From: Fibrobacter sp. UWB5
GTDB lineage: Bacteria; Fibrobacterota; Fibrobacteria; Fibrobacterales; Fibrobacteraceae
Direction: 5' to 3'
DNA length: 41,232 bases
Assembly (NCBI RefSeq): GCF_002210295.1
Contig: NZ_MWQH01000012.1
Span: 1 to 41,232 of the forward strand
In this document: positions 1 through 9,000 of the stretch, piece after piece
How positions within the stretch are numbered: position 1 is the stretch's first letter
Layout: the number at the start of each line of letters is the position of its first letter
Notes under the pieces: model-generated
Told to the model about the DNA's origin: nothing
What the model saw: only the letters and a program-made list of their open reading frames with translations
Databases searched by the model: none
Program-made: the position numbers and the translations under genes

Positions 1-2820
1 TTCCTTGATGGTCTGGTTAGCAATATCCTTCATGACCGGCGGGTCGTTGATGGACTTGACCGTGAACACGGCGTCAGACTTGGCAGATGCGCCTTCGGGG
101 TCAGTCACCGTGAAGGTCACCTTTTCAGAACCGTTCCAGTTCTTGGTCGGCTTCTTGATAGTGGCAACACCGTTGCCATCGATTTCAATCTTGAGCTGCT
201 TGTTGCCAGAAACAGTCCACTTGAGGCTCTTGAAGGAATGATCCGGGTCAGAAGCGAGGTCTGCAAGATTGATCGAAGCAAATTCATGCTTTTCTTCGAT
301 CATCTGGTCCGGAACCTTCTTGAGGGTCGGCACGTCGTTCACAGACTGCACCGTGAACAGAGCCTTGGAGGTAGCCTTGGCACCTTCGGGGTCAGTGACC
401 GTGAAGGTGATTTCGTCGGCACCGTTCCAGTACTTGTTCGGGATCTTGATGTTAGCCACATGCTGGGCGTCGATTTCGACCGTGAGGCCAGCATTCTTGC
501 CGTTAGCAGACTTCACATCGACAGTGAACTGGAGATCAGAGAGCTTGTTGTCGAGGTCGCGGACCATTTCGCCGAGCTTGATCGGCTTGAACTGTTCCTT
601 TTCCTTGATAGTCTGCGGAGCAACCTGCTTCGTGAATTCCGGAACGTCGTTCACGGATTCCACAGTGTAAGCGACAGTGCGTTCATCCGTTGCACCTTCC
701 GGGTCAGTGACCTTGATGGTGAGCGTTTCAGAACCGTTCCACTGCGGGCTCGGCGGAGTGACCTTCAGCACGCGGCCTTCGAGGGACACCTTGAGTTCGC
801 GGTTACCCGTAACAGTCCACTTGAGCTTGTCCTTAGAGTGGTCAAGGTCTTCGACAAACTTGTCGAGTTCGACCGGCTTGAAGGAACCCTTTTCCTTGAT
901 GGTCTGTTCAGCAATATCCTTCATGGCCGGCGGGTCGTTGATAGACTTGATAGAAAGCTTGAACTGAGTAGAAGCCTTGCCACCGTCGGGGTCGGTAGCA
1001 GTGAGGGTAATGGTTTCAGAACCGTTCCAGAGTTCGGACGGAGTCTTGAAAGAAATTTCGCGAGTCTTGTTGTTCAGGTTGACCTTGATGTCCTTATTAC
1101 CTGCGATGTCGATCTTCAACTGGGAGAGATCGTGGTCGGCATCGGAGAGATAGTCATCAAGCATGACAGAAGAGAATTCGTTCTTTTCTTCGATCGTCTG
1201 GTCCGGAATCTTCTTGAACACAGGAATATCGTTAATGGACTTGACAGTAAATGTCACCTGCTGCTTGGCAGAAGCACCTTCCGGGTCAGTCACGGTGAAG
1301 GTTGCCACAGCGGTACCGTTCCAGCTCGGGTCCGGAATTTCGATAGAAGCAACATGATCGTCACCGATATTTACAGACAAAGTACCGGACTGCGGTTCCT
1401 TGCCCTGGTGCTTCACGTCAGCTTCCCAAGAAAGTTCAGAATTCTTGTGGTCAGCATCCTTCACATATTCATCGAGCTTGATCTTAGCAAAGGTCTTCTT
1501 TTCGTCGATGGTCTGGTTAGGAATCTGCTTCACGATCTGCGGCACGTCGTTCACGGAGTTCACCGTGAAGCTGTTTTCAGATTCAGCGCAAGCGCCAGCC
1601 GGGTCGCAAACCTTGAACTTGAGAGATTCAGAGCCGTTCCACATCTTGGACGGAATCTTGATGGTAGCGGTCTTGCCGGCGATATTGACGGCGAGATCCT
1701 TGTTGCCAGAAACAGTCCACTTAAGTTGTTCGAAAGGATGGTCGGGATCCTTGACCAGCTTGTCCAGTTCGATCGGCTTGAATTCCTGCTTTTCTTCAAT
1801 GGTCTGGTCTTGGATTTCCTGCACAAATTCAGGAGCGTCGTTCACAGACTTGACCGTGAACTTGGCGGTTGCCTTGGCGGAAGCACCGGCGGCGTCAGTT
1901 GCGGTGAAGGTCACGGTTTCAGTGCCGTTCCAGAATTCGTTCGGGATCTTGATATTAGCAGAACCGTACTTGTCGATATCGAACTTCAGGTCCTTGTTGC
2001 CCGAAATGCTCCACTTGAGCTTCATGACATCGTCATCGACATCGGTCACATAGTCAGAAAGGCTAATGGATTCGAATTCGTTCTTTTCTTCGATGGTCTG
2101 GTCCGGAATCTTCTTGATCACCGGAGCATCGTTAATCGGCTTGACCACGAAGTTTGCGGTCGTAGAGGCACTAGCGTATTCGCCGTCAGTGGCCGTAAAC
2201 TTGATCTTTGCAGAACCGTACCAGTTCTGGTCCGGGATAATCACGGAGGCGACGCGGTTCGGATCGATTTCCACATTCAGGTCGCCGTCAGCTTGATCCT
2301 TGCCCACCGGTTGGATGTCGAATTCCCACAAAATCTGGTTCTTCGGGTGGTCAGGGTCAGTGACGAAATCATCGAGCTTGATCTTGGTGAAGGACTTACC
2401 TTCATCGATAGTCTGGTCCGGAATCTGCTTGACTTCGGGCGGGTTGTTCACGGATTCCACATTGAAGTTCACCGTTTCAGAACCAACGGCACCCTTGGTG
2501 TCGGTAGCCATGAAGGTAATGTCTTCGGAACCGTTCCAATACTTGCTCGGAATTTCAATCGTTGCAACACGTTCGGGAGAAATGGAAACCTTGAGTTGCT
2601 TGTTGCCAGAGACAGACCATTTCAGCTTATCGGCTTTGTCATGATCGTCAGAGACGTACTTGTCCAACTTAATCGGGGCAAATTTACCACCTTCGTTAAT
2701 CGATTCCCCCGGAATCCCCATAACAGAAGGAGCACTATTTTCTTCCTGTGCAATACCTATAGAAGCCAAAATACTGACTGACGCCAATAGGGCTGCTACA
2801 GACCAATTTTTTCGTTTCAT
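1..2820 (-). CDS. Exported tandem-repeat (cadherin/Ig-like) protein, 3' part cut off by window edge
   Basis: The frame is open for 940 codons from ATG 2818-2820 to the window edge, so the C-terminus is missing. An SD-like GGGAG lies about 9 nt before the ATG. The N-terminus is a Sec signal peptide: basic MKRKNW, a hydrophobic stretch to about residue 24, then IAQEEN. It is followed by nine complete repeats of about 95-100 residues and the start of a tenth. Recurring short motifs are PDQTI.E, SGNK.L, VATI.IP, WNGSE, TDP.GA.A and the linker VNDxP. This resembles the tandem beta-sandwich repeats (Ig/cadherin-like, tandem-95 type) of bacterial surface proteins. Repeats 2, 5 and 8 share a longer variant in the middle, giving a roughly 300-residue higher-order period. 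Adhesion or matrix function is inferred only. The very long antisense frame over it is a shadow of the repeats. Confidence 0.9.
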   Translation of the reverse strand, partial: MKRKNWSVAALLASVSILASIGIAQEENSAPSVMGIPGESINEGGKFAPIKLDKYVSDDHDKADKLKWSVSGNKQLKVSISPERVATIEIPSKYWNGSEDITFMATDTKGAVGSETVNFNVESVNNPPEVKQIPDQTIDEGKSFTKIKLDDFVTDPDHPKNQILWEFDIQPVGKDQADGDLNVEIDPNRVASVIIPDQNWYGSAKIKFTATDGEYASASTTANFVVKPINDAPVIKKIPDQTIEEKNEFESISLSDYVTDVDDDVMKLKWSISGNKDLKFDIDKYGSANIKIPNEFWNGTETVTFTATDAAGASAKATAKFTVKSVNDAPEFVQEIQDQTIEEKQEFKPIELDKLVKDPDHPFEQLKWTVSGNKDLAVNIAGKTATIKIPSKMWNGSESLKFKVCDPAGACAESENSFTVNSVNDVPQIVKQIPNQTIDEKKTFAKIKLDEYVKDADHKNSELSWEADVKHQGKEPQSGTLSVNIGDDHVASIEIPDPSWNGTAVATFTVTDPEGASAKQQVTFTVKSINDIPVFKKIPDQTIEEKNEFSSVMLDDYLSDADHDLSQLKIDIAGNKDIKVNLNNKTREISFKTPSELWNGSETITLTATDPDGGKASTQFKLSIKSINDPPAMKDIAEQTIKEKGSFKPVELDKFVEDLDHSKDKLKWTVTGNRELKVSLEGRVLKVTPPSPQWNGSETLTIKVTDPEGATDERTVAYTVESVNDVPEFTKQVAPQTIKEKEQFKPIKLGEMVRDLDNKLSDLQFTVDVKSANGKNAGLTVEIDAQHVANIKIPNKYWNGADEITFTVTDPEGAKATSKALFTVQSVNDVPTLKKVPDQMIEEKHEFASINLADLASDPDHSFKSLKWTVSGNKQLKIEIDGNGVATIKKPTKNWNGSEKVTFTVTDPEGASAKSDAVFTVKSINDPPVMKDIANQTIKE

Positions 2821-2914
2821 TTATGATCTCCCATAAATTTCTTCTTCCAATTACACCTTTTGCTTTCACAAAAAACGTACCGCCCCCGGTAGTCCGAGCG
2901 CGATTTTACGAGGT

Positions 2915-2922
2915 CAAATATA
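2915..2922 (-). promoter_or_regulatory. Candidate promoter element TATATTTG for the repeat protein
   Basis: On the minus strand this reads TATATTTG, a perfect match to the Bacteroidetes-type TAnnTTTG box. It lies about 95 nt upstream of the ATG at 2820. The 442-nt gap 2821-3262 separates divergent genes and is AT-rich. I see no gene in it. Confidence 0.5.
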
Positions 2923-3223
2923 ACGTTTTTAAACGTGATAAAACGCACATTTTCAAAAAAAATCGCTAAAAAGTAAATTTTGAATAACCATCAAATTGCC
3001 GTTTTTGAGCAAATTTAAAGGTTTTCCGTTCGTAAATCATTGATACTCAACGACTTACGAAAAGTCCCCTCGAGGAGTCCTCCGGATGGGCCGGAAAAAA
3101 TTTTTTTCGTAGTTTGTATTGATTTTCACGATTTTACAAAGAATTTACATTCAAACGGAACAAAAAGTTCCGAAAGCAGCTGTTTTCACGCCTTTGTCGG
3201 CTGACAGTGTATTACCAAAAAAG

Positions 3224-3231
3224 TATTTTTG
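3224..3231 (+). promoter_or_regulatory. Candidate promoter element TATTTTTG
   Basis: TATTTTTG fits TAnnTTTG and ends 31 nt before the ATG of the small gene at 3263. It is the best promoter candidate on this strand of the divergent gap. Confidence 0.4.
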
Positions 3232-3262
3232 TTGCAAACAACAATCAAAAACAGGTAAAACA

Positions 3263-3673
3263 ATGAAATTCGTATTCCTTTGCGACGCCAACTACCTCAA
3301 GGGCGACATGGTCAACTTCGTGAACAACTTCCCCACCAACCACGAACTGGTAACCATGACGAGCGACGAACTGCTCCAGACCAAGTCCATTTTCGAAGGC
3401 ACCTTCGCCGTGCTCGCCGAACGTACCACTTGGCAGAAGAACTTCAGCCTGTTCCGTTACTTCGGTCTGCTCCCGCTCCTGGAAGTGCTCCCGCTCGGTA
3501 TCGTGAGCCGCTCCCGCCGCAGCGAACCGCTCAAGGGCCGCACCCAGAACCGCAACCAGGAAATCTATTTCAACCCGAGCGCCTCTGCCGAAGAACTCTA
3601 TCTTCAGGTCGACAAGTTCGTGGCTGCCCCGCCTGCCGGTTTCACCTACCCGCGTGGCACTCAGAAGGCCTAA
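3263..3673 (+). CDS. Hypothetical protein, 136 aa
   Basis: I do not recognise this protein. The frame stays open 144 nt further upstream, but the ATG at 3263 is preferred: coding-type composition begins there (MKFVFLCDANYLKGD) and the upstream part is AT-rich intergenic DNA. No signal peptide or clear membrane span is seen, apart from a hydrophobic stretch around residues 66-82 (YFGLLPLLEVLPLGIV). The C-terminal third is rich in Arg, Asn and Pro. The stop is 10 nt before the M23 peptidase gene, which has its own SD-like AGGGGA. The two are therefore probably co-transcribed, and this protein may act with the peptidase (inference). Confidence 0.7.
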   Translation: MKFVFLCDANYLKGDMVNFVNNFPTNHELVTMTSDELLQTKSIFEGTFAVLAERTTWQKNFSLFRYFGLLPLLEVLPLGIVSRSRRSEPLKGRTQNRNQEIYFNPSASAEELYLQVDKFVAAPPAGFTYPRGTQKA

Positions 3674-3683
3674 TTAGGGGACA

Positions 3684-5216
3684 ATGCAGCACAAGGTCTT
3701 AAATGACCTGTACAGGCAAGGCGGAATCACCTTTTTTGCTTTTCCGGGCGAAACCGAGATTCCGCTTGAACCCTTGCAGAACCTTGCGCTGGCGCTAAAC
3801 GCCGGCGCTCGTTTTTTGGTTATTGACTTTTCAGGCAAGAACAGCCTGAAAGGGAACGCGCCTATTTCGGCAAGCGACCTGATCGAAAAGAGACTCCCGC
3901 AAGAATCTCTCAACGAACTCAGTGCCGATACAAACAGCTGGACCATTACCGGAACCAGGTGCTTTCCGCAAGACGATGACCAATTCAGGTGCCTGTACCA
4001 CAACCTGCAACAAATCAAGAAATCGATTGCGCAAATCGTAGCCATCCTGCCATTGGAAATTAACGACCAGGAAGCCTATTACGCAAAACTGGTTTCGAGG
4101 CTCATCGTCATTGGCGGCGAAAGCGCAAGCGAAGCGTCTGCCTACCTGGAAGACCTCCCCCATTTCAACAAGTCGAATCTGCTTTGGCTGTTTCCGCAAA
4201 AGCCCGACAAGAAGAAATTTTACCACGCCTACAGGGCGGTACGCCGGAGCCATTCTTTCTACAAAGAAATCCGCCAATGCGACTGGAAAAAGAATCCTGA
4301 AAAATTCGCCAAGATTGTCGAGTACTTGCACAAGTTCTCGATTCTGGAAAAGAACCCCCTGGACGGTTCGTCGAAAGTATTCAGGACGTTGTTCCCGTTG
4401 TTGCTTTTGTTCGCCATCGCGCTACCGTTTTTCTTTGTGACCAAGACGGAACCCGGCATTTCCAACACTCGCGACCGCATCCACGAACGCGACAAGCTTT
4501 CGATTGCGCCGTCGTTTGAATACACCTTCGACGGCAAGGAATCCATGCAGCGCATTTCGCGCTACGCTATCGGCCGATTCAACGCCTTGATTACGAACGA
4601 CAAGATGGTGCAGCAGTACGTCAAGGTTACGCTCGAAGAAAACGGCTTCCCCAAAAATTCCTGGGAAAACAACAGCAAGAACATTCCGCCCGCAGGAACC
4701 GTGATCAAGTTCTCGCGCCCCGATTTCTTCGCGAAATCGGCATCGGATTCTATTGGAGCCGCCTGGAAATACTGGACATCGATCGTATCGGATAGCGTCG
4801 CCTACCTGACAGAATTTTACCACGCCCAAGCCACCGCCTCGTATAGGCAACATAACGGCATCGACGTGGCCAGCCGACAGGGCGCCCGCATACTCGCCCC
4901 GTTCGCTGCAAAAGCATGGACCGCACGCGACGAACGCGGCGGCATCGTGATCGGACTTGTACGCAAAAAAGACGTCGTGATCTTTATGCATTGCGATCAG
5001 TTGTTATACCTTGATGGACAAGAAGTTATGGCAGGCGATCCTATTGCAACTGTCGGCCTTACCGGACACACCACCGGCCCGCACGCCCACGTGGTTACTG
5101 GGCTCATCGACAAGAACGGTGACAAGCGAATCGGCAACGTTAGGTACAAAGTAATAGACCCGATCAAGTGGTTCTACATGTTCAAGCCGACTGCCGATGC
5201 AGTGCGAAACCGATAA
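3684..5216 (+). CDS. Membrane-anchored M23 (LytM-type) peptidase with an unknown cytoplasmic N-terminal domain
   Basis: 510 aa. Residues 1-230 form a soluble region I cannot assign. A single hydrophobic span lies at about 234-252 (TLFPLLLLFAIALPFFFV). Residues 253-510 would then be periplasmic and end in an M23 metallopeptidase domain. The zinc and catalytic residues are visible: H390 and D394 in HNGID, H436 in FMHCDQ, and H467/H469 in GPHAHV. M23 enzymes cut peptide cross-bridges in peptidoglycan and take part in cell separation or remodelling. All ligands are present, so it is probably active rather than a degenerate LytM regulator. The start ATG follows AGGGGAC, 10 nt after the preceding gene. 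A cytoplasmic domain of this size on an M23 protein is uncommon and may pass a signal across the membrane (inference). Confidence 0.88.
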   Translation: MQHKVLNDLYRQGGITFFAFPGETEIPLEPLQNLALALNAGARFLVIDFSGKNSLKGNAPISASDLIEKRLPQESLNELSADTNSWTITGTRCFPQDDDQFRCLYHNLQQIKKSIAQIVAILPLEINDQEAYYAKLVSRLIVIGGESASEASAYLEDLPHFNKSNLLWLFPQKPDKKKFYHAYRAVRRSHSFYKEIRQCDWKKNPEKFAKIVEYLHKFSILEKNPLDGSSKVFRTLFPLLLLFAIALPFFFVTKTEPGISNTRDRIHERDKLSIAPSFEYTFDGKESMQRISRYAIGRFNALITNDKMVQQYVKVTLEENGFPKNSWENNSKNIPPAGTVIKFSRPDFFAKSASDSIGAAWKYWTSIVSDSVAYLTEFYHAQATASYRQHNGIDVASRQGARILAPFAAKAWTARDERGGIVIGLVRKKDVVIFMHCDQLLYLDGQEVMAGDPIATVGLTGHTTGPHAHVVTGLIDKNGDKRIGNVRYKVIDPIKWFYMFKPTADAVRNR

Positions 5217-5420
5217 CAATCACTTGTTGTAAAACACACAACGTAGCCGCAAAAGTGACAGCGGTCACAACGCACTCTAAAAAGTGTTCTCTAAGCGTTT
5301 TTTTAGGCCCGATGTAAGCTATTTGTTACATATTGGGGGTCGCCAAAACACCCCGTTTTAAATAACTTTTATTCTGGAATTAGGGATAAGGTTCAAACAA
5401 AGAAAAAAGGAATAAAAAAA

Positions 5421-5870
5421 ATGAAATTACGTGTGTTGGCTTTCGCTACCATGACCGCCGCCCTCCTTACCGGATGCTCCGGTGTCGTTAAACCCACTGT
5501 AGAAGTCGCCAATCACGATTCCGACCACAACATCCCCGCCATTGATGAAATGATTGTCGCCTACAAGACGGACTACATCAACAAGTGCTACATTCCAGTC
5601 GCCAAGAAGCATCCGCCTGAAAACCAGTGCCAGTCCGAACTCTTCCAGATGCTGGAACGCAGCTACCACCTGGACTACAACCAGAACCACGTTGCAATGG
5701 CCTCTAACAAGTTGCTGTTCAAGGACATAGACGCAAAGATCATCGAAATGTCCCGCAACGATCCTGAAGTTCGCAACGCCATTCGCGCAGGCGCCTTCAC
5801 CAGCACAAGCGAAATGCTCAGCTACTACCACGAAAAGTACCAGTTTGACACCCAGGTCGAACAGTATTAG
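5421..5870 (+). CDS. Small lipoprotein, 149 aa
   Basis: The N-terminus is a type II signal peptide with lipobox LLTGC, so the lipidated residue is Cys19. The mature part is hydrophilic with several Cys (C36-like in KCYIPV, and NQCQSE) and Tyr-rich ends (SYYHEKYQFDTQVEQY). I do not recognise a family. An A-rich AAAAGGA SD lies just before the ATG. The 204-nt gap upstream (5217-5420) has no gene. It contains a short GTGAC/GTCAC hairpin near 5256-5269 and AT-rich promoter-like DNA. A terminator follows at 5899, so this is probably a monocistronic gene. Confidence 0.85.
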   Translation: MKLRVLAFATMTAALLTGCSGVVKPTVEVANHDSDHNIPAIDEMIVAYKTDYINKCYIPVAKKHPPENQCQSELFQMLERSYHLDYNQNHVAMASNKLLFKDIDAKIIEMSRNDPEVRNAIRAGAFTSTSEMLSYYHEKYQFDTQVEQY

Positions 5871-5898
5871 GAAGATTGAATTTTATTCTTCGGTAAAC

Positions 5899-5929
5899 AA
5901 AAGTCCTGCAGTCATTCTGCGGGACTTTT
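5899..5929 (+). terminator. Intrinsic terminator after the lipoprotein gene
   Basis: A 13-bp stem (AAAAGTCCTGCAG / CTGCGGGACTTTT, one G-U pair) with a 5-nt loop ends in a T run. It lies 28 nt after the stop and immediately before the leuC promoter. Confidence 0.8.
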
Positions 5930-5931
5930 AC

Positions 5932-5939
5932 TATATTTA
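5932..5939 (+). promoter_or_regulatory. Candidate leuCD promoter element TATATTTA
   Basis: TATATTTA lies 59 nt before the leuC ATG and directly after the upstream terminator. The short leader shows no leucine-codon leader peptide or attenuator. Confidence 0.5.
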
Positions 5940-5998
5940 CGCCGCAATTAATCAGCCTTGGAGAATAATTCGAAAAGGCATAAAAAAGAGACAAAATC

Positions 5999-7408
5999 AT
6001 GGGAAAATCACTCTATCAGAAGATTTTTGAAAGCCACACGGTAGCTAAGCTCCCGAGCGGCCAGTGCCAGCTCTTTATCGGGCTCCACCTCTGCCACGAA
6101 GTCACGAGCCCGCAGGCATTTGCGCAGCTCCGCGAAGAAGGCCAGAAGGTTCTGTTCCCGGAACGCACGTTCGCCACGGTCGACCACATTATCCCGACCA
6201 CCTTCCCGGAACGTAACCGCCCGCTCAAGGACGGCATTTCCGAAGAGATGTTCTCCCACATTGAAAATAACACCAAGAACAACGGCATCAAGTTCTTTGG
6301 CCCCGCTACCGCCGAACAGGGCGTTATCCACATCGTGGGCCCCGAAGAAGGCGTGACCCAGCCGGGCATGACCGTCGCTTGCGGTGACTCCCACACGGCA
6401 ACGCACGGTGCCTTCGGTGCTATCGCATTCGGTATCGGCACCAGCCAGGTGGCAGACGTTCTCGCTACCCAGACGCTCGCCATGAGCCCCTTGAAGACTC
6501 GCCGCATCAAGTTCACCGGCAAGCTGAAGCCGGGTGTGACCGCCAAGGACGTTGCCCTCGCCTACATCGCTAAGCTCGGCGTGAACGGTGGTGTTGGCTA
6601 CGCTTACGAATTTGCTGGCCCCGTCATCGAAAACATGGGCATGGAAGGCCGTATGACCATCTGCAACATGGCTATCGAAGGTGGCGCCCGCGTCGGTTAC
6701 TGCAACCCCGACGAAAAGACTTTCGAATACCTCAAGGGCCGTCCGTACGCCCCGAAGGCCGACAAGTGGGACGAAGCCGTTGCTTACTGGAAGTCCGTGG
6801 CTACCGACGCCGACGCCCAGTTTGACGACGAAGTCGAAATCAACTGCGACAACCTCGAACCGATGGTCACCTGGGGTATCACTCCGGCTCAGGCCATCCC
6901 GCTCAACGGCAACATGCCGAAAATCGACGAATTCGAAGGCAGCGAAAAGAAGGTCATCTCCGAAGCCTACGAATACATGGGCTGGGAAGAAGGTTCCAAG
7001 ATGATTGGCCGCCCCATCGACATCGCCTTCGTGGGTAGCTGCACCAACGGCCGCCTCAGCGACTTGCAGGCCGCCGCCGAAATCATCAAGGGCCACAAGG
7101 TCGCCCCGACTGTCAAGATGTGGGTCGTTCCGGGCTCCATGAAGATCAAGGTGGAAGCCGAACAGCTCGGTCTCGACAAAATTTTCAAGGAAGCCGGTGC
7201 CGAATGGCGCGAAGCAGGCTGCTCGCTCTGCCTCGCCATGAACCCGGACAAGCTCAAGGACCGCCAGGTGAGCGCAAGCTCCAGCAACCGTAACTTCAAG
7301 GGCCGTCAGGGCAGCCCCTCGGGCCGCACCATCCTCATGAGCCCCGCCATGGTGGCCGCCGCCGCCATCGAAGGCAAGGTCACCGACGTCCGCAAGTACA
7401 TCAAGTAA
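5999..7408 (+). CDS. leuC: 3-isopropylmalate dehydratase large subunit
   Basis: 469 aa, the usual LeuC length. It isomerises 2-isopropylmalate to 3-isopropylmalate in leucine biosynthesis, in the cytoplasm, as a complex with LeuD. It belongs to the aconitase family. The 4Fe-4S cluster cysteines are visible as C348 in GSCTNGR and C408/C411 in [10 protein letters not shown], matching positions known in enteric LeuC. Other family signatures include [21 protein letters not shown] and the C-terminal [12 protein letters not shown]. leuD follows after 18 nt. Neither leuA nor leuB is in the window. Confidence 0.98.
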   Translation: MGKSLYQKIFESHTVAKLPSGQCQLFIGLHLCHEVTSPQAFAQLREEGQKVLFPERTFATVDHIIPTTFPERNRPLKDGISEEMFSHIENNTKNNGIKFFGPATAEQGVIHIVGPEEGVTQPGMTVACGDSHTATHGAFGAIAFGIGTSQVADVLATQTLAMSPLKTRRIKFTGKLKPGVTAKDVALAYIAKLGVNGGVGYAYEFAGPVIENMGMEGRMTICNMAIEGGARVGYCNPDEKTFEYLKGRPYAPKADKWDEAVAYWKSVATDADAQFDDEVEINCDNLEPMVTWGITPAQAIPLNGNMPKIDEFEGSEKKVISEAYEYMGWEEGSKMIGRPIDIAFVGSCTNGRLSDLQAAAEIIKGHKVAPTVKMWVVPGSMKIKVEAEQLGLDKIFKEAGAEWREAGCSLCLAMNPDKLKDRQVSASSSNRNFKGRQGSPSGRTILMSPAMVAAAAIEGKVTDVRKYIK

Positions 7409-7426
7409 CGCAAGGAGATTTAAAAA

Positions 7427-8029
7427 ATGAATTCTATCGACATTGTTAAAGGTTCCGGCGTTCCTGTACGCGGCAACGACATCGACACTGACCGTATCAT
7501 CCCGGCACGCTTCCTCAAGTGCGTGACTTTCGAAGGCCTCGGCGACAACGCCTTTGCCGACGATATCGCAGGCCTCGCCGCACAGGGCAAGGTCCACCCG
7601 TTCCGCGATCCGGCCTACAAGAATGGCTCCATTCTCGTTTCGAACCAGAACTTCGGTTGCGGTTCCAGCCGTGAACACGCTCCGCAGGCTCTCAAGCGCT
7701 GGGGCATCCGCGCCATCATCGCCGAAAGCTACTCCGAAATCTTCTTCGGTAACTGCGTGGCTATCGGCGTTCCTTGCTACAAGGTAAGCCACGAAGTGGC
7801 AGACAAGATTCTCGCCTGGATCGAAGCACACCCGAGCGAAGAACTCGTCACCAGCACCGAAAGCCGCACGCTCAAGATGGGTGACGAAACCATCGAGCTC
7901 ACGCTTGCCGACGGCCCCCGCGGTCAGTTCCTCGACGGTTCTTGGCACGCACGTTCTGCCCTCATGGCCAACGCCGACAAGGTGCAGGAACTTGCAAGCA
8001 AGCTGCCGTATATGCAGTTCTTGAAGTAA
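7427..8029 (+). CDS. leuD: 3-isopropylmalate dehydratase small subunit
   Basis: 200 aa, standard for LeuD. It supplies the swivelling substrate-recognition subunit of isopropylmalate isomerase. Typical motifs are GNDIDTDRIIPARFLK near the N-terminus and NFGCGSSREHAPQAL in the middle. It is preceded by a strong SD (AAGGAGA) and forms an operon with leuC. A hairpin and a terminator-like repeat follow within 75 nt. Confidence 0.98.
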   Translation: MNSIDIVKGSGVPVRGNDIDTDRIIPARFLKCVTFEGLGDNAFADDIAGLAAQGKVHPFRDPAYKNGSILVSNQNFGCGSSREHAPQALKRWGIRAIIAESYSEIFFGNCVAIGVPCYKVSHEVADKILAWIEAHPSEELVTSTESRTLKMGDETIELTLADGPRGQFLDGSWHARSALMANADKVQELASKLPYMQFLK

Positions 8030-8041
8030 CCGCAGAATGTC

Positions 8042-8062
8042 ATCCCGGACCCGTTCCGGGAT
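8042..8062. repeat. Short palindrome after leuD
   Basis: ATCCCGGA / TCCGGGAT forms a perfect 8-bp stem with a 5-nt loop. It is embedded in GTCATCCCGGA..., a phrase that recurs in variant form near 9627. It looks like a dispersed intergenic element. Confidence 0.5.
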
Positions 8063-8071
8063 CAGCATTCA

Positions 8072-8103
8072 AAAACGTCCAGGTTAAAAGCCTGGGCGTT
8101 TTT
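8072..8103 (+). terminator. Terminator for leuCD; first copy of a repeated terminator
   Basis: An 8-bp stem CGTCCAGG / CCTGGGCG (one G-U pair) with a 7-nt loop is followed by TTTTT. Nearly the same sequence recurs at 8802-8837 and 9692-9725. Confidence 0.8.
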
Positions 8104-8156
8104 ATTACACCATCTATTTATAAAATCATTTCTTCTTTATCTGGCAAAAAAAAACA

Positions 8157-8164
8157 TATATTTG
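8157..8164 (+). promoter_or_regulatory. Candidate promoter element TATATTTG
   Basis: A perfect TAnnTTTG match ends 36 nt before the ATG at 8201. Confidence 0.5.
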
Positions 8165-8200
8165 CAAAAGAACCTTTGAAAAAACGGGATGTAAATACAT

Positions 8201-8632
8201 ATGTTGTGGATAATTTTAATCTGTTTAATCATTGCCGGGGTTATTACCAATAATTTTACACCCTTAAAACTTTTTGGTAAAATCATGGCCTGGTTCTTTG
8301 GCATTTTGTTGGCCTTATACTTAATTGTTATTTTGATATTAGTTATTTTAGCAAAAAATGAAGATGCCAAAAACAAGAAACAAGAAGAAGCCTATTGGGA
8401 ACAGGTTAAACAAACTCCATTAATCCAATGGGCATGTGATGCCGACGGCTATCAATTATATTTAGGAGAACGTCCGGAATATGTTTATCAGTGCTCAACA
8501 GGAAAATTGATCGCAACTTTGCATCATGACGGTTATATGTGCAAACCATCATATAAAACCGTAAACCATTGGAAGCACTGCGAGCATACCAATCAAGCAA
8601 AGAACTCGAAATACAATCACTTATTGAAATGA
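8201..8632 (+). CDS. Small membrane protein, 143 aa, AT-rich gene
   Basis: Two hydrophobic segments are visible, at residues 2-17 and about 27-51. A charged soluble tail with four Cys follows (WACDADGY, YQCSTG, YMCKPS, KHCEHTN). I do not recognise a family. The paired Cys-containing tail could bind metal or form disulphides, depending on topology (inference). Base composition is clearly poorer in G+C than leuCD and the gene is flanked by copies of the same terminator-like repeat. This fits a recently acquired cassette. No strong SD is visible before the ATG. Confidence 0.7.
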   Translation: MLWIILICLIIAGVITNNFTPLKLFGKIMAWFFGILLALYLIVILILVILAKNEDAKNKKQEEAYWEQVKQTPLIQWACDADGYQLYLGERPEYVYQCSTGKLIATLHHDGYMCKPSYKTVNHWKHCEHTNQAKNSKYNHLLK

Positions 8633-8668
8633 TTTAGTTTAACCGAAGTTTCCGTCTTATAGCGACAG

Positions 8669-8696
8669 ATCATTTTCCCCACACGGGGAAAATGAT
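8669..8696. terminator. Perfect 12-bp inverted repeat after the small membrane gene
   Basis: ATCATTTTCCCC / GGGGAAAATGAT with a 4-nt loop (ACAC), 36 nt after the stop at 8632. There is no long T run on the plus strand, so it may be a weak terminator or an mRNA-stabilising hairpin. The rest of 8697-8930 holds no supportable gene. On the minus strand, 8700-8805 has a 30-odd codon open stretch (reading MERGREPIGRKMAHRLANAL) that may be a gene remnant. Confidence 0.5.
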
Positions 8697-8801
8697 AAAG
8701 ATAATCACCAAAACAAATTCTTATAAATCGTTCCGAGGGCATTCGCGAGCCTGTGGGCCATCTTGCGGCCAATCGGTTCCCTACCCCGCTCCATCGATTT
8801 T

Positions 8802-8837
8802 TCAAAACATCTAGGTTCAAAGCCTGGGCGTTTTTTT
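8802..8837 (+). repeat. Second copy of the repeated terminator, decayed left arm
   Basis: The right half (AGGTTCAAAGCCTGGGCG plus a T run) matches the copies at 8072 and 9692. The left arm (ACATCTAGG) is altered so that the stem is weaker. No gene ends immediately before it. Confidence 0.6.
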
Positions 8838-8935
8838 GTATTACGAGCAAAAAAATGGACAAAACCGCAGTTCTTTTATCTTAAATTTCTGATTTTTTCA
8901 GCGACAAAGCGCTTGCGAATCCGCATAAATAAAGG

Positions 8936-8943
8936 TATATTCA
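8936..8943 (+). promoter_or_regulatory. Candidate promoter element TATATTCA
   Basis: AAAGG-TATATTCA lies 57 nt before the ATG at 9001. The same AAAGG-TATATT arrangement occurs before the gene at 11523. Confidence 0.4.
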
Positions 8944-9000
8944 AAAATAGGTCTTATAGGGGCTCTTTACGAGCAGAGGAAAACAATGGAGATATAGAAC

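Noticed and set aside
238..2781. 847-codon plus-strand frame
   Set aside because: It is antisense to the repeat protein; the minus strand gives a signal peptide and clear tandem domains. The long frame arises from biased codon use and repetition.
1..2820. CRISPR-like or DNA tandem repeat
   Set aside because: The periodicity is in the encoded protein with diverged DNA, not in short identical repeats with spacers. No CRISPR array was seen anywhere in the window.
6008..8068. 686-codon minus-strand frame
   Set aside because: It lies antisense across leuC and leuD, which are certain from catalytic motifs.
8617..8862. 81-codon minus-strand frame
   Set aside because: It crosses the perfect inverted repeat and the repeated terminator, with no SD. 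A short stretch in a different frame looks more protein-like, but at most as a remnant.
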